64,000 nucleotides of DNA from Rugamonas apoptosis (GTDB taxonomy: Bacteria > Pseudomonadota > Gammaproteobacteria > Burkholderiales > Burkholderiaceae_D). A program made the position numbers and the translations under genes. The notes beneath the pieces were generated by a model. It saw only the letters and a program-made list of their open reading frames with translations. It had not been told where the DNA came from and did not search any database. The stretch spans positions 124,001 through 188,000 of the forward strand of contig NZ_JACEZU010000011.1 of assembly GCF_014042355.1 (NCBI RefSeq). Direction: 5' to 3'. Below are positions 9,164-16,813 of the stretch, piece after piece; within the stretch, counting starts at the first letter, position 1, and every line of letters starts with the position of its first letter.

Positions 9164-10009
9164 CTATTGGTAGCGGGCTACGATGCGTGCCACGTCCCCA
9201 TCTTTGACGAGATGGGTGATGGCTTGATTGATGGCCGCCACGCCGACCTGCCCCTGTGGCGAGACGGCGCATTGCGTCATGTACGCTTTGACCAGCAGCG
9301 GTGGATAGACGGACAGCCGCTGGCTCGTCTTCTGGTGATAGTCCAGCGTGCTTTGCTGGGTAACGACGTGGTGCAATCGCCCCGCAGCCAGCTTGCGCAG
9401 ATTGGCGGAACTGGATGGGCCATCCTCGCGCACGAAACCGGGGCCCAGCGCACGCTCCAGTTCCGGGTGGAAGTAACCAAGCACGGTGGCGATGGTTTGC
9501 CCCTTCAAGTCGGCCAGCGTGGCGGGACGGGGCACTGCGGTGTCCGTCACCACCACCTCGCGTAGCGGGAAGAACGGCTGGCTCCAGTGGAAATTACCCG
9601 GCAGCCAGGGCGGTATGTACATGCAGATCAGGTCGGCCTTGCCCTGTTCCAGCGCCAATCCGATGCGCTTGCGGGGCAGGCCCAGGAATACGGCTTGCCG
9701 GCCCAGGCGGGCAGCCAGCGCCACACCGATGTCGCGGTGCAAGCCATCGACCAACTGGTTGCCGTGGAACGCGGCCATCGGCATTTCCGTGCCCGTGTCC
9801 ACCAGTACCACCAAGGATGGCGGCGCGTCCGCCTTGCCCGGCGCGGCCACAGCGCCAGTCGTAGCCGACGGCGACGCCGCCGACGCAGCAGCAGCAGCAG
9901 CAGCCAGCATAAAGCCCGTCAGCCAGATGTGCACCGGCCGGCCCGTCGCCCCAGTGCCCGCATCCGCGCCAGCCCTTCCTCCGCATCCTGTGTTGTGTTG
10001 TCCACCCAT
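9164..10009 (-). CDS. family-3 extracellular solute-binding protein
   Basis: 281 residues. A poor start is followed by a hydrophobic Ala-rich segment (WLTGFMLAAAAAAASAAS, about 29-46) that serves as a signal peptide; the true start may be internal. The mature part follows the PBPb pattern: LVDTGTEMPMAAF, DIGVALAARLGR, KADLICMYIPPW, DLKGQTIATVLGY and the C-terminal AINQAITHLVKDGDVARIVARY. No ABC permease or ATPase is nearby, so it is an orphan, perhaps a sensory or scavenging protein. The 184-bp gap to the TraB gene shows nothing recognisable. Confidence 0.75.
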   Translation of the reverse strand: MGGQHNTGCGGRAGADAGTGATGRPVHIWLTGFMLAAAAAAASAASPSATTGAVAAPGKADAPPSLVVLVDTGTEMPMAAFHGNQLVDGLHRDIGVALAARLGRQAVFLGLPRKRIGLALEQGKADLICMYIPPWLPGNFHWSQPFFPLREVVVTDTAVPRPATLADLKGQTIATVLGYFHPELERALGPGFVREDGPSSSANLRKLAAGRLHHVVTQQSTLDYHQKTSQRLSVYPPLLVKAYMTQCAVSPQGQVGVAAINQAITHLVKDGDVARIVARYQ

Positions 10010-10128
10010 GCGTGAATTATATGCGTTGTTGCATGCCAGAATTTCAATCCCGGATCAAACCGGGGCACGCTCAGCAACAATCGGCGGGCGCCGGTAGAAT
10101 GGCCGGCTACCGACTACCGGAGTCCGCC

Positions 10129-11343
10129 GTGACCACGACGCACGCCCCGCAACAAGACATCGCCCCCGCCATGGTGTGGCTGCTGGCCATCGCCACCGGC
10201 CTGATCGTGGCCAACCTGTATTACGCGCAAACCCTGGTCGGCCCCATCAGCCGCGACACCGGCCTGACGCCCGGCGCGGCCGGTCTGATCGTCACGCTGA
10301 CCCAGATCGGCTATTGCCTGGGCCTGCTGTTCATCGTGCCGCTGGGCGACTTGCTGGAAAACCGGCGCCTGATCGTCACCGCCCTGTTCACCAGCGCGGC
10401 CGCCCTGCTGGCCGCGTCCGTGGCCGGCAGCGCCCCCGTGTTCCTCAGTGCCGCGCTGTGCATCGGCCTGGGGTCGGTGGCGGCCCAGGTGCTGGTGCCG
10501 TTCGCGGCCCACCTGGCGCTGCCCGAAACGCGCGGCCAGACGGTGGGCAAGGTCATGAGCGGCCTGTTGCTGGGCATCATGCTGGCCCGGCCCGTGGCCA
10601 GCCTGGTGGCCGGCGCGCTGGGCTGGCACGCCATCTTCATCATCTCGGCCGTGGGCACGGCCGCGCTGGCGCTGCTGCTGCGGCGGCGCCTGCCGGTGCG
10701 CCAGCCGGTGGCCACGCTGCGTTATCCGGCGCTGCTGGGCTCGATGTGGCATCTGCTGAAAACCACGCCCATCCTGCGCCGCCGCGCCGCCTACCAGGCT
10801 TGCATGTTCGGCGCCTTCAGCCTGTTCTGGACCACCGTGCCGCTGGTGCTGATGGGCCCCTGGTTCCACCTGGACCAGACCGGCGTGGCGCTGTTCGCGC
10901 TGGCCGGCGTGGCCGGCGCCATCGCCTCGCCCATCGGCGGCGGCCTGGCCGACCGCGGCCACAGCCGCCCCACCACGGCGCTGGCGCTGGGCCTGGGCGC
11001 GCTGGCGTTCGCGGCGCCGCTGCTGGTGCACGCGGGCCGCGTGGCCGAGCTGGCCTTGCTGGTGGCCGCCTCCATCGTGCTCGACATGGGCGTCGCGGCC
11101 AGCCTGGTGGTGGGCCAGCGCGCCATCTTCGCGCTCGGTGCGGATATCCGCAGCCGCTTGAACGGGCTGTACATGGCGCTGTTCTTCATGGGCGGCGCGG
11201 CCGGTTCGTCGTTGGGAGGATGGATGTTCGCCCACCATGGCTGGCAGGGCGTGCTGATGACGGGGCTGGCCTTTCCCGGCCTGGCGCTGTGCGTATTCGC
11301 GACGGAATACCTGGCGCCGAAAGCGCGGCAACAGCCGGCCTGA
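10129..11343 (+). CDS. MFS transporter
   Basis: 404 residues from a GTG at 10129 with CCGGAG upstream. The frame is open earlier, but the MFS fold begins at APAMVWLLAIATGLIVANLYYAQ. About twelve membrane segments are visible. The cytoplasmic loop 2-3 motif appears as PLGDLLENRRLI. It resembles the E. coli YgaY-like group of drug/metabolite exporters. Substrate unknown. Its TGA stop is the first triplet of the hexanucleotide repeat that follows. Confidence 0.85.
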   Translation: MTTTHAPQQDIAPAMVWLLAIATGLIVANLYYAQTLVGPISRDTGLTPGAAGLIVTLTQIGYCLGLLFIVPLGDLLENRRLIVTALFTSAAALLAASVAGSAPVFLSAALCIGLGSVAAQVLVPFAAHLALPETRGQTVGKVMSGLLLGIMLARPVASLVAGALGWHAIFIISAVGTAALALLLRRRLPVRQPVATLRYPALLGSMWHLLKTTPILRRRAAYQACMFGAFSLFWTTVPLVLMGPWFHLDQTGVALFALAGVAGAIASPIGGGLADRGHSRPTTALALGLGALAFAAPLLVHAGRVAELALLVAASIVLDMGVAASLVVGQRAIFALGADIRSRLNGLYMALFFMGGAAGSSLGGWMFAHHGWQGVLMTGLAFPGLALCVFATEYLAPKARQQPA

Positions 11344-11430
11344 GCCTGAGCCTGAGCTTGAGCTTGAGCTTGAGCTTGAGCTTGAGCTTGAGCTTGAGCT
11401 TGAGCTTGAGCTTGAGCTTGAGCTTGAGCT
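11341..11430 (+). repeat. 15-unit hexanucleotide tandem repeat (TGAGCY)n
   Basis: Ninety bases made of two TGAGCC units then thirteen TGAGCT units, without interruption. The first unit contains the stop codon of the MFS gene. The unit length is a multiple of three, so changes in copy number would not shift any frame. It lies between the MFS gene and the convergent exported-protein operon. Confidence 0.95.
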
Positions 11431-11529
11431 GGTAGCGTGGTCCGGCGCCAGTGCGGGTCGGGGCAGGAAGCTAAAGTCAGGCCAGTGGCGTCAGGTCGGG
11501 CTCAGTGGGGGCAGGTCAGTCGGGCCGGG

Positions 11530-11997
11530 TCAGTGCGACCACAGCCGCACCTGGCCTTGCAGCGACACATTGCCGTTGATGTTCAGGCTGCCCAGGTTGC
11601 CCGTGACGGGCGCCAGCGGGTCGGTCTGCACGCTGAGCGACTCGAAGCCGAAATTGGAATAGCGTACGTAGCCGGGCAAGCCGATGGTGATGGTGTCGCC
11701 GCCGCCATCGCTGCGCTGCTGCACGCCCAGGCTGACGGCCCACATGTCGATGCTGCCGCGCAGGTTCTTGATCACCAGGTAGCGGTTCTGGCCGTCGCCA
11801 TTGAAGCCCAGCGACAAGCGGCTGTCGGCCACCGCGCCCACCAGCGAGGGATCGTTGAGCACGATGTGGGCCGCGAAGCTGATGCCGTCACCGCCCGTCA
11901 CGTTCGACATCTCGGCGTCTTCCAGCGGACGCAGGCCGCCGGCCAGGGCTTGGGTGCAGCCGGCCAGCGCCAGCAAGGTGAACCATAAACGTTTCAT
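11530..11997 (-). CDS. small exported protein with double-glycine-like motif (DUF6160/FilA-like)
   Basis: 155 residues. Signal peptide MKRLWFTLLALAGCTQALAG, then LRPLEDAEMSNVTGGDGISF (about 22-41), the motif shared by the whole cluster, here with a true Gly-Gly. The mature part is beta-rich with ITIGLPGYVRYSNF and the C-terminal pattern LGSLNINGNVSLQGQVRLWSH, which matches the ends of the 170-residue paralogues. It is the last gene of a three-gene minus-strand run; the stop of the preceding gene lies 3 bp from its start. Inferred periplasmic or surface protein; function unknown. Confidence 0.75.
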   Translation of the reverse strand: MKRLWFTLLALAGCTQALAGGLRPLEDAEMSNVTGGDGISFAAHIVLNDPSLVGAVADSRLSLGFNGDGQNRYLVIKNLRGSIDMWAVSLGVQQRSDGGGDTITIGLPGYVRYSNFGFESLSVQTDPLAPVTGNLGSLNINGNVSLQGQVRLWSH

Positions 11998-12000
11998 CGG

Positions 12001-12855
12001 TCAGCGCCTGAATTTGATGTCGAGATACTGGATCTGCATCGAGCCGATGCGCGAGGAACCCAGGTCCACCGTGGGCTGGTTGGGGCTGGTGAAGGAAATA
12101 TTGTCGACTACCAGGCCGCCGGCCGGCGCCGTGCCGTTGCCATAGCGGCTGTCGGGCCAGTCGATGCCGATGTGCAGGCGCGGTCCCGTCTCATCCGTCA
12201 AGGCGTTGATCACGCCGGGCTGGGCCGCCACGGCCGCGATGGTCCACGGCGTGTTGTTGAAGGCGCCGTTGGCATCCACGCCGCCGATATGGATGCCGCT
12301 CAGCGTCATCTGCTCGGTGGCGTCGGTACGCCCGCGCGGGCGCAGGGCCAGCTGGCCCACGTCCATGCGCAGCGCCGCGCCGAAGGCGATGCCATCGTTC
12401 ACTTGTGGCGTGGTGAACTGCAGGCCACCACCGTACATCACCATGTCCGTCACCACCACGCTGCCGGCGTTGCGGGCGATACCGTCGGCCGTCACACCCC
12501 AGTCATAGGCGAACTGCCAGCGCTGGTCGGCGTTGGCATTGATGGGGAAACGCAGGTCAATCACGTCAGCCAGGCCGGGCGCGCCATTGACGATGTCGAG
12601 CCGGTAAGGATCGGAATACGGCAGCGGATTGTCGCTGCGCGCGGCGCTGAATTTTTCCACCCACAGGCTGCGCCCGTCGGGCGACGTGTAGGTGACGCGG
12701 GCGTCGCCGCCCATCGAGAAACCGTTCAGGTCGAAGCTCACGCCATCGCCGCCGCGCACGGCGGACAGGGCGTTGTCGGTCAGCGGCTGCATGGCGCCGG
12801 CGTGTTGCCAGCACAGCAGGCCGAGCATGGGGAACAGGTAGCGGGCGGGCGTCAT
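12001..12855 (-). CDS. exported protein with double-glycine-like motif
   Basis: 284 residues. Signal peptide about 1-21 (MTPARYLFPMLGLLCWQHAGA), then MQPLTDNALSAVRGGDGVSF (22-41), the same layout as its neighbours with Gly-Gly. The rest is predicted beta-rich with many Asp/Asn/Gly turns (SMGGDARVTYTSPDG, VVTDMVMYGGGLQF) and ends SSRIGSMQIQYLDIKFRR. Its start is 1 bp past the stop of the upstream gene, so translational coupling is likely. No enzyme motif seen. Confidence 0.75.
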   Translation of the reverse strand: MTPARYLFPMLGLLCWQHAGAMQPLTDNALSAVRGGDGVSFDLNGFSMGGDARVTYTSPDGRSLWVEKFSAARSDNPLPYSDPYRLDIVNGAPGLADVIDLRFPINANADQRWQFAYDWGVTADGIARNAGSVVVTDMVMYGGGLQFTTPQVNDGIAFGAALRMDVGQLALRPRGRTDATEQMTLSGIHIGGVDANGAFNNTPWTIAAVAAQPGVINALTDETGPRLHIGIDWPDSRYGNGTAPAGGLVVDNISFTSPNQPTVDLGSSRIGSMQIQYLDIKFRR

Positions 12856-12856
12856 G

Positions 12857-13681
12857 TCAGCGCACCTTGGGCAGGTTGGGCGGCGTCACGCCGTTGGTGC
12901 TGATGGCTTGCAGCTTGTCGCGCCAGTTCAGCCAGATACCGGCCTGGGCCGCGTCGGGCAACTGGCTGGTGCCGGATGGGGCCTGGAATTGCACGCCCGT
13001 CTTCAATACGGAAATCCAGAAGTCGCGGCTGGGGCCGCTGGCGTCGCCGGCCGTCACGCCGCCCAGGTTGGCCAGCGACAAGCAAGGCGCGGTGCAGGCG
13101 CCGTCCCAGCGCTTGCCGGCGCCGGCCGTATCGGTATGGCTGTCGAGCGTGATGGCGCTGCCGTCGGCCGCCTGGCCCTGCACCAGCATGGAGCCGGACA
13201 AGGTGCTCAGCTTCAGGCCCACGTCGCCGCTGATGGCGTCGAAACCGAAGCGCATGCCGACCACTTCGCGCGCGGCGTTGTCGCCCGCGTTGCGATAGAC
13301 GAATTCAAAATAGGGATTGCTGATGTGCACCAGGCGCTGGGCCTCGGTGCCGTCGCTGCGGCCGAACTGCAGCAGCGACATGTCGATGTCGGCGCCGGTG
13401 CCGTTGCGGGCCGCGTAGTTGTACTCGCCCAGGCGCAGGTTCTTGAAATTGGCGCTCAGGGTAATGTCCGCATCCAGCGCCACCTTGGTGAAATCGAAGC
13501 CGCCATAGCTGCTGTTGCTCATGGCCATCAGGCCCTGGGCGTGCGTGGCCGACAGCTCATCTTCGCTCAGCGGCCGCATCTGGGCCGTCGCCAGTTGCGC
13601 CGTCAGGCCGGCCGTCAGCAGCACAGCCGCGCGGCACAGGCGGGCGCGCAAGCCCGGCTGGAAGGGGGACGATTTCAGCAT
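12857..13681 (-). CDS. exported protein with degenerate double-glycine-like motif
   Basis: 274 residues from the ATG at 13681; an in-frame GTG at 13708 would put nine odd residues before it. A long twin-charged N-terminus (RARLCRAAVLLTAGLTAQLATA) is the signal peptide. It is followed by QMRPLSEDELSATHAQGLMA, which keeps the DELS core but has lost the Gly-Gly. Beta-rich mature region (FDFTKVALDADITLSANFK, VVGMRFGFDAISGDVGLKL). First gene of the three-gene run. It belongs to the same family by layout, though the most diverged. Confidence 0.7.
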   Translation of the reverse strand: MLKSSPFQPGLRARLCRAAVLLTAGLTAQLATAQMRPLSEDELSATHAQGLMAMSNSSYGGFDFTKVALDADITLSANFKNLRLGEYNYAARNGTGADIDMSLLQFGRSDGTEAQRLVHISNPYFEFVYRNAGDNAAREVVGMRFGFDAISGDVGLKLSTLSGSMLVQGQAADGSAITLDSHTDTAGAGKRWDGACTAPCLSLANLGGVTAGDASGPSRDFWISVLKTGVQFQAPSGTSQLPDAAQAGIWLNWRDKLQAISTNGVTPPNLPKVR

Positions 13682-13809
13682 CGGTTCGATCGTACAGTGG
13701 AGGGACACGCCGTGTCCGGACTGGATGAACAGGATGCCGGCGCCTGGGCTCCGGCATCTTGCAATGTGACGGCCGCGGGCGCGGCCGTTGGATCAGCGGG
13801 CTGGAACGA
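13682..13809. other. spacer with perfect 8-bp stem-loop
   Basis: CGGCCGCG and CGCGGCCG (13770-13777 with 13780-13787) form a hairpin downstream of the four-copy array on the minus strand. There is no T-run on either strand, so it may slow RNA decay or attenuate rather than terminate. Confidence 0.5.
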
Positions 13810-14322
13810 TTAGTGCGCCCAGATCCACACTTGGGTACCGCGCAGGTCGACCTGGTTCATGGCGACCGAACCGAACGAAGCGGCGTTGTTGCCCATCTTG
13901 ATGGCGTCAACCGAGATGTTGAGCAGCTTGCCGGCGCCCACTTGCACGTCGGCTGGGATAGCGATCTGCACCACGTCGCCGCCCGATACTGGGTTGTAGA
14001 AGGTGCCTGGGTTGGTCACACCAGCGGCGCCGGCGGCGGCCAGGAACGAGTTTTTCGACAGGATGTCGATGCTGGCAGCGATCAGGCCCTTCACTTTGAT
14101 GCCGTTGAAGCTCACGGAACCACCACCCATGCCGTTGGCGTCGAGTGCGTCGGTGTCGGTGTAGACGAACGAATCCATCTTGATGTTCAGGTTGGCGGCG
14201 ATCGACACGCCATCTTGACCGCTAACAGCGCTCAGTTCGGTATCTTGGATCGGGGTCATGGCCGATGCGGACAGGGCCAGGGTTGCCAGAGCGGCTGCGA
14301 CTGCGGTTTTAACGATTTGCAT
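13810..14322 (-). CDS. exported 170-residue protein, array copy 1
   Basis: Signal peptide about 1-21 (ATLALSASA), then MTPIQDTELSAVSGQDGVSI (22-41). The mature part is beta-rich: ANLNIKMDSFVYTDTDALDA, SVSFNGIKVKG, VVQIAIPADVQV, then SFGSVAMNQVDLRGTQVWIW and a final Ala-His. The protein is identical to copy 2. GGAGA lies 8-9 nt before the ATG. Family (DUF6160/FilA-like, from memory) has no established function; inferred substrate of the C39 peptidase encoded across the divergent promoter region. Confidence 0.8.
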   Translation of the reverse strand: MQIVKTAVAAALATLALSASAMTPIQDTELSAVSGQDGVSIAANLNIKMDSFVYTDTDALDANGMGGGSVSFNGIKVKGLIAASIDILSKNSFLAAAGAAGVTNPGTFYNPVSGGDVVQIAIPADVQVGAGKLLNISVDAIKMGNNAASFGSVAMNQVDLRGTQVWIWAH

Positions 14323-14374
14323 TTGGAAGTCTCCGATTGTAGTTTTGATTTGTGCTTATAGTTGTGGTGTTGCG

Positions 14375-14397
14375 GGCGGCGCCGTGGCGGCGCCGCC
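14375..14397. other. intercistronic hairpin
   Basis: A 10-bp perfect stem GGCGGCGCCG/CGGCGCCGCC with a 3-nt loop between array copies 2 and 1. No T-run follows. A similar hairpin sits between copies 3 and 2. Confidence 0.75.
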
Positions 14398-14451
14398 GTA
14401 CTGCCTTGCCGTCAGACCGTGCCGGATCAAGCCGGTCCGGTCAGGGACGGA

Positions 14452-14964
14452 TTAGTGTGCCCAGATCCACACTTGGGTACCGCGCAGGTCGACCTGGTTC
14501 ATGGCGACCGAACCGAACGAAGCGGCGTTGTTGCCCATCTTGATGGCGTCAACCGAGATGTTGAGCAGCTTGCCAGCGCCCACTTGCACGTCGGCTGGGA
14601 TAGCGATCTGCACCACGTCGCCGCCCGATACTGGGTTGTAGAAGGTGCCTGGGTTGGTCACACCAGCGGCGCCGGCGGCGGCCAGGAACGAGTTTTTCGA
14701 CAGGATGTCGATGCTGGCAGCGATCAGGCCCTTCACTTTGATGCCGTTGAAGCTCACGGAACCACCACCCATGCCGTTGGCGTCGAGTGCGTCGGTGTCG
14801 GTGTAGACGAACGAATCCATCTTGATGTTCAGGTTGGCGGCGATCGACACGCCATCTTGACCGCTAACAGCGCTCAGTTCGGTATCTTGGATCGGGGTCA
14901 TGGCCGATGCGGACAGGGCCAGGGTTGCCAGAGCGGCTGCGACTGCGGTTTTAACGATTTGCAT
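14452..14964 (-). CDS. exported 170-residue protein, array copy 2
   Basis: Translates to exactly the same protein as copy 1. Reading the two genes side by side I found a single base difference (a silent change near the GAGKLL codons), so the duplication or a conversion event is very recent. The 5' flanks differ after the ribosome site (CGGAGA), while the spacers keep a GGCGGCGCC hairpin. Same signal peptide, TELSAVSGQDG motif and C-terminal LRGTQVWIWAH. Confidence 0.8.
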   Translation of the reverse strand: MQIVKTAVAAALATLALSASAMTPIQDTELSAVSGQDGVSIAANLNIKMDSFVYTDTDALDANGMGGGSVSFNGIKVKGLIAASIDILSKNSFLAAAGAAGVTNPGTFYNPVSGGDVVQIAIPADVQVGAGKLLNISVDAIKMGNNAASFGSVAMNQVDLRGTQVWIWAH

Positions 14965-15014
14965 TTGTGATCTCCGAAAAGTAGTTTTGGTTTTACTTAT
15001 GATTTTGGTTTTGC

Positions 15015-15039
15015 CGGCGGCGCCGGGCGGGCGCCGCCG
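15015..15039. other. intercistronic hairpin
   Basis: A 10-bp perfect stem CGGCGGCGCC/GGCGCCGCCG with a 5-nt loop between array copies 3 and 2; same core as the hairpin at 14375. Confidence 0.75.
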
Positions 15040-15092
15040 TACTGGGTATCCGTCAGACCGGCGTGGAGTAAGCCGCGCCGGTCAGTGGCGGA

Positions 15093-15605
15093 TTAGTGTG
15101 CCCAGATCCACACTTGGGTACCGCGCAGGTCAACCTGGTTCATGGCGACCGAACCGAACGAAGCGGCGTTGTTGCCCATCTTGATGGCGTCAACCGAGAT
15201 GTTCAGCAGTTTGCCGGCGGCCACTTGCACGTCGGCTGGGATGGCGATCTGCACCACGTCGCCGCCCGATGCTGGGTTGTAGAAGGTGCCAGGGTTGGTC
15301 ACACCAGCGGCGCCAGCGGCTGCCAGGAAGGAGTTTTTCGACAGGATGTCGATGCTGGCGGCGATCAGGCCTTGGACCTTGATGCCGTTGAAGCTCACGG
15401 AACCGCCACCCATGCCGTTGGCGTCGAGCGCGTCGGTGTCGGTGTAGACGAAGGAATCCATCTTGATGTTCAGGTTGGCGGCGATCGACACGCCGTCTTG
15501 ACCGCTGACGGTGCTCAGCTCGGTATCTTGGATCGGGGTCATGGCCGATGCGGACAGGGCCAGGGTTGCCAGAGCGGCTGCGACTGCGGTTTTGATGATC
15601 TGCAT
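15093..15605 (-). CDS. exported 170-residue protein, array copy 3
   Basis: Differs from copies 1 and 2 at a handful of positions: Ile4 for Val, LSTVSGQDG in place of LSAVSGQDG, KVQGL for KVKGL, NPASGG for NPVSGG and VAAGKLL for VGAGKLL. Signal peptide, motif and C-terminus are otherwise the same. CGGAGA precedes the start. The spacer to copy 4 is of different sequence, with a CAGGCC/GGCCTG dyad instead of the GGCGGCGCC hairpin. Confidence 0.8.
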   Translation of the reverse strand: MQIIKTAVAAALATLALSASAMTPIQDTELSTVSGQDGVSIAANLNIKMDSFVYTDTDALDANGMGGGSVSFNGIKVQGLIAASIDILSKNSFLAAAGAAGVTNPGTFYNPASGGDVVQIAIPADVQVAAGKLLNISVDAIKMGNNAASFGSVAMNQVDLRGTQVWIWAH

Positions 15606-15763
15606 TTGGTGGTCTCCGAAAGTTTGATTTTAATTAAGAGGTATTTCTTTTTTTTTAAGGTTGCAGGTCCATGTTAGGCACTGCCGCCGGGTCCGTCCAG
15701 CTTGCTGCGCTGACTTTGCAGGCCAACAAAACGGCCTGGGAAGCCAGCGCAGAATGGGCTGGA

Positions 15764-16276
15764 TTAGTGGGCCCAGATCCACACTTGGGTGCCGCGCAGG
15801 TCGACCTGGTTCATGGCGACCGAGCCGTAGGAAGCGGCGTTGTTGCCCATCTTGATGGCGTCAACCGAGATGTTCAGCAGTTTGCCGGCGGCCACTTGCA
15901 CGTCGGCTGGGATGGCGATCTGCACCACGTCGCCGCCCGATGCTGGGTTGTAGAAGGTGCCTGGGTTGGTCACACCAGCGGCGCCAGCGGCTGCCAGGAA
16001 GGAGTTCTTCGACAGGATGTCGATGCTGGCGGCGATCAGGCCTTGGACCTTGATGCCGTTGAAGCTGACCGAACCGCCACCCATGCCGTTGGCGTCGAGC
16101 GCGTCGGTGTCGGTGTAGACGAAGGAATCCATCTTGATGTTCAGGTTGGCGGCGATCGACACGCCGTCTTGACCGCTAACAGCGCTCAGTTCGGTATCCT
16201 GGATGGGGGTCATGGCCGATGCGGACAGGGCCAGGGTTGCCAGGGCTGCTGCGACTGCGGTTTTGATCAATTGCAT
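15764..16276 (-). CDS. exported 170-residue protein, array copy 4 (promoter-proximal)
   Basis: 170 residues from the ATG at 16276 with GGAG at 5 nt; a TTG four codons upstream overlaps that site and is unlikely. It shares Gln, Ala and Ala with copy 3 at the three internal variable sites, keeps LSAVSGQDG, and has AASYGS where the others have AASFGS. As the first gene after the divergent promoter region it is probably the best expressed. Same signal peptide and C-terminal LRGTQVWIWAH. Confidence 0.8.
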   Translation of the reverse strand: MQLIKTAVAAALATLALSASAMTPIQDTELSAVSGQDGVSIAANLNIKMDSFVYTDTDALDANGMGGGSVSFNGIKVQGLIAASIDILSKNSFLAAAGAAGVTNPGTFYNPASGGDVVQIAIPADVQVAAGKLLNISVDAIKMGNNAASYGSVAMNQVDLRGTQVWIWAH

Positions 16277-16726
16277 GTTGTTCTCCAAGATTAAGTTATT
16301 TAAAAATATTTAGTGTTCTTGTCATGACCACCAGGCCCATGACCCCGGATAAGGGATCACTGTGCGGAAATTGCCGCCTGTCTACCGCAATCTCCAACTG
16401 CGATGCAGCGGGCGGGATCGCCATGAACTCTTAATATTTAAATATTAATTAAATTTATGATATTGGCCGGTCTTGGCCCCGGTCTACTGTGTCGCACTGA
16501 CTTGCAAAGCCAACCGCTTGACCTCGCGAGCCACCCAGAGGGGAGAGGGTGTTGTGGCGCTGTTGCTTCAGATAGCATAAGTATTCGCGCGCATGTTAGA
16601 AGTTACTTTCTAAAAAAACAGATGCCGATCCCGTCCAAAAATGCGTTAATAAGTTACAAAAATACAAAGAACAGTTGTTGCCTTAATAAAGCACGATCGT
16701 TCTAATCGAGATAACTTGGAGAAACG
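16277..16726. other. divergent, AT-rich promoter region of the exported-protein locus
   Basis: 450 bp between array copy 4 (minus) and the C39 operon (plus). It is clearly richer in A and T than its surroundings, especially 16290-16310, 16430-16460 and 16600-16700. No frame of coding quality was seen. It must hold the promoters of both transcripts; only the plus-strand one could be located with some confidence. On the minus strand a TGACA lies about 18 nt before an A/T block, too weak to call. Confidence 0.6.
16678..16706 (+). promoter_or_regulatory. candidate sigma70 promoter of the C39 operon
   Basis: TTGCCT (16678-16683, 4/6) and TCTAAT (16701-16706, 5/6) with a 17-bp spacer. The ribosome site GGAG of the first short frame lies about 10 bp past the expected start of transcription. 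Confidence 0.5.
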
Positions 16727-16804
16727 ATGGAAGCAGTCATGGGACTCGGGGAAGCGCCTGCCCCCTCGCCGCGCACGCGGCTGATCTGGTTCGTTACCCG
16801 CTAG
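16727..16804 (+). CDS. possible 25-residue leader peptide
   Basis: ATG at 16727 with a strong TTGGAG 6-7 nt upstream, running 25 codons to TAG at 16802. The peptide begins MEAVMGLGEAP and ends RLIWFVTR. It sits between the candidate promoter and the C39 gene (start 16814), whose own ribosome site is weak, so it may couple translation. No signal peptide or known family. It could also be a chance frame. Confidence 0.35.
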   Translation: MEAVMGLGEAPAPSPRTRLIWFVTR

Positions 16805-16813
16805 GGGCGTCCC

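Larger units (their letters stand above)
13810..16276 (-). repeat. four-copy tandem gene array
   Basis: Four 513-bp coding units at start-to-start distances of about 642, 641 and 671 bp. Copies 1 and 2 are almost identical; copies 3 and 4 are slightly diverged. The coding parts are far more alike than the spacers, as expected from gene conversion or purifying selection. Confidence 0.9.

Noticed and set aside
9885..9905. CAG-type triplet run
   Set aside because: It encodes the Ala run of a signal peptide and needs no further explanation.
11341..11435. A possible Ser-Leu repeat protein encoded by the hexamer tract
   Set aside because: The frame that reads (SL)n is a shifted frame of the MFS gene; the correct frame stops at the first unit.
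13810..16276. Tandem units considered as a CRISPR array or transposon duplication
   Set aside because: The units are 640-670 bp and coding, with signal peptides; no terminal inverted repeats, transposase or short regular spacers.
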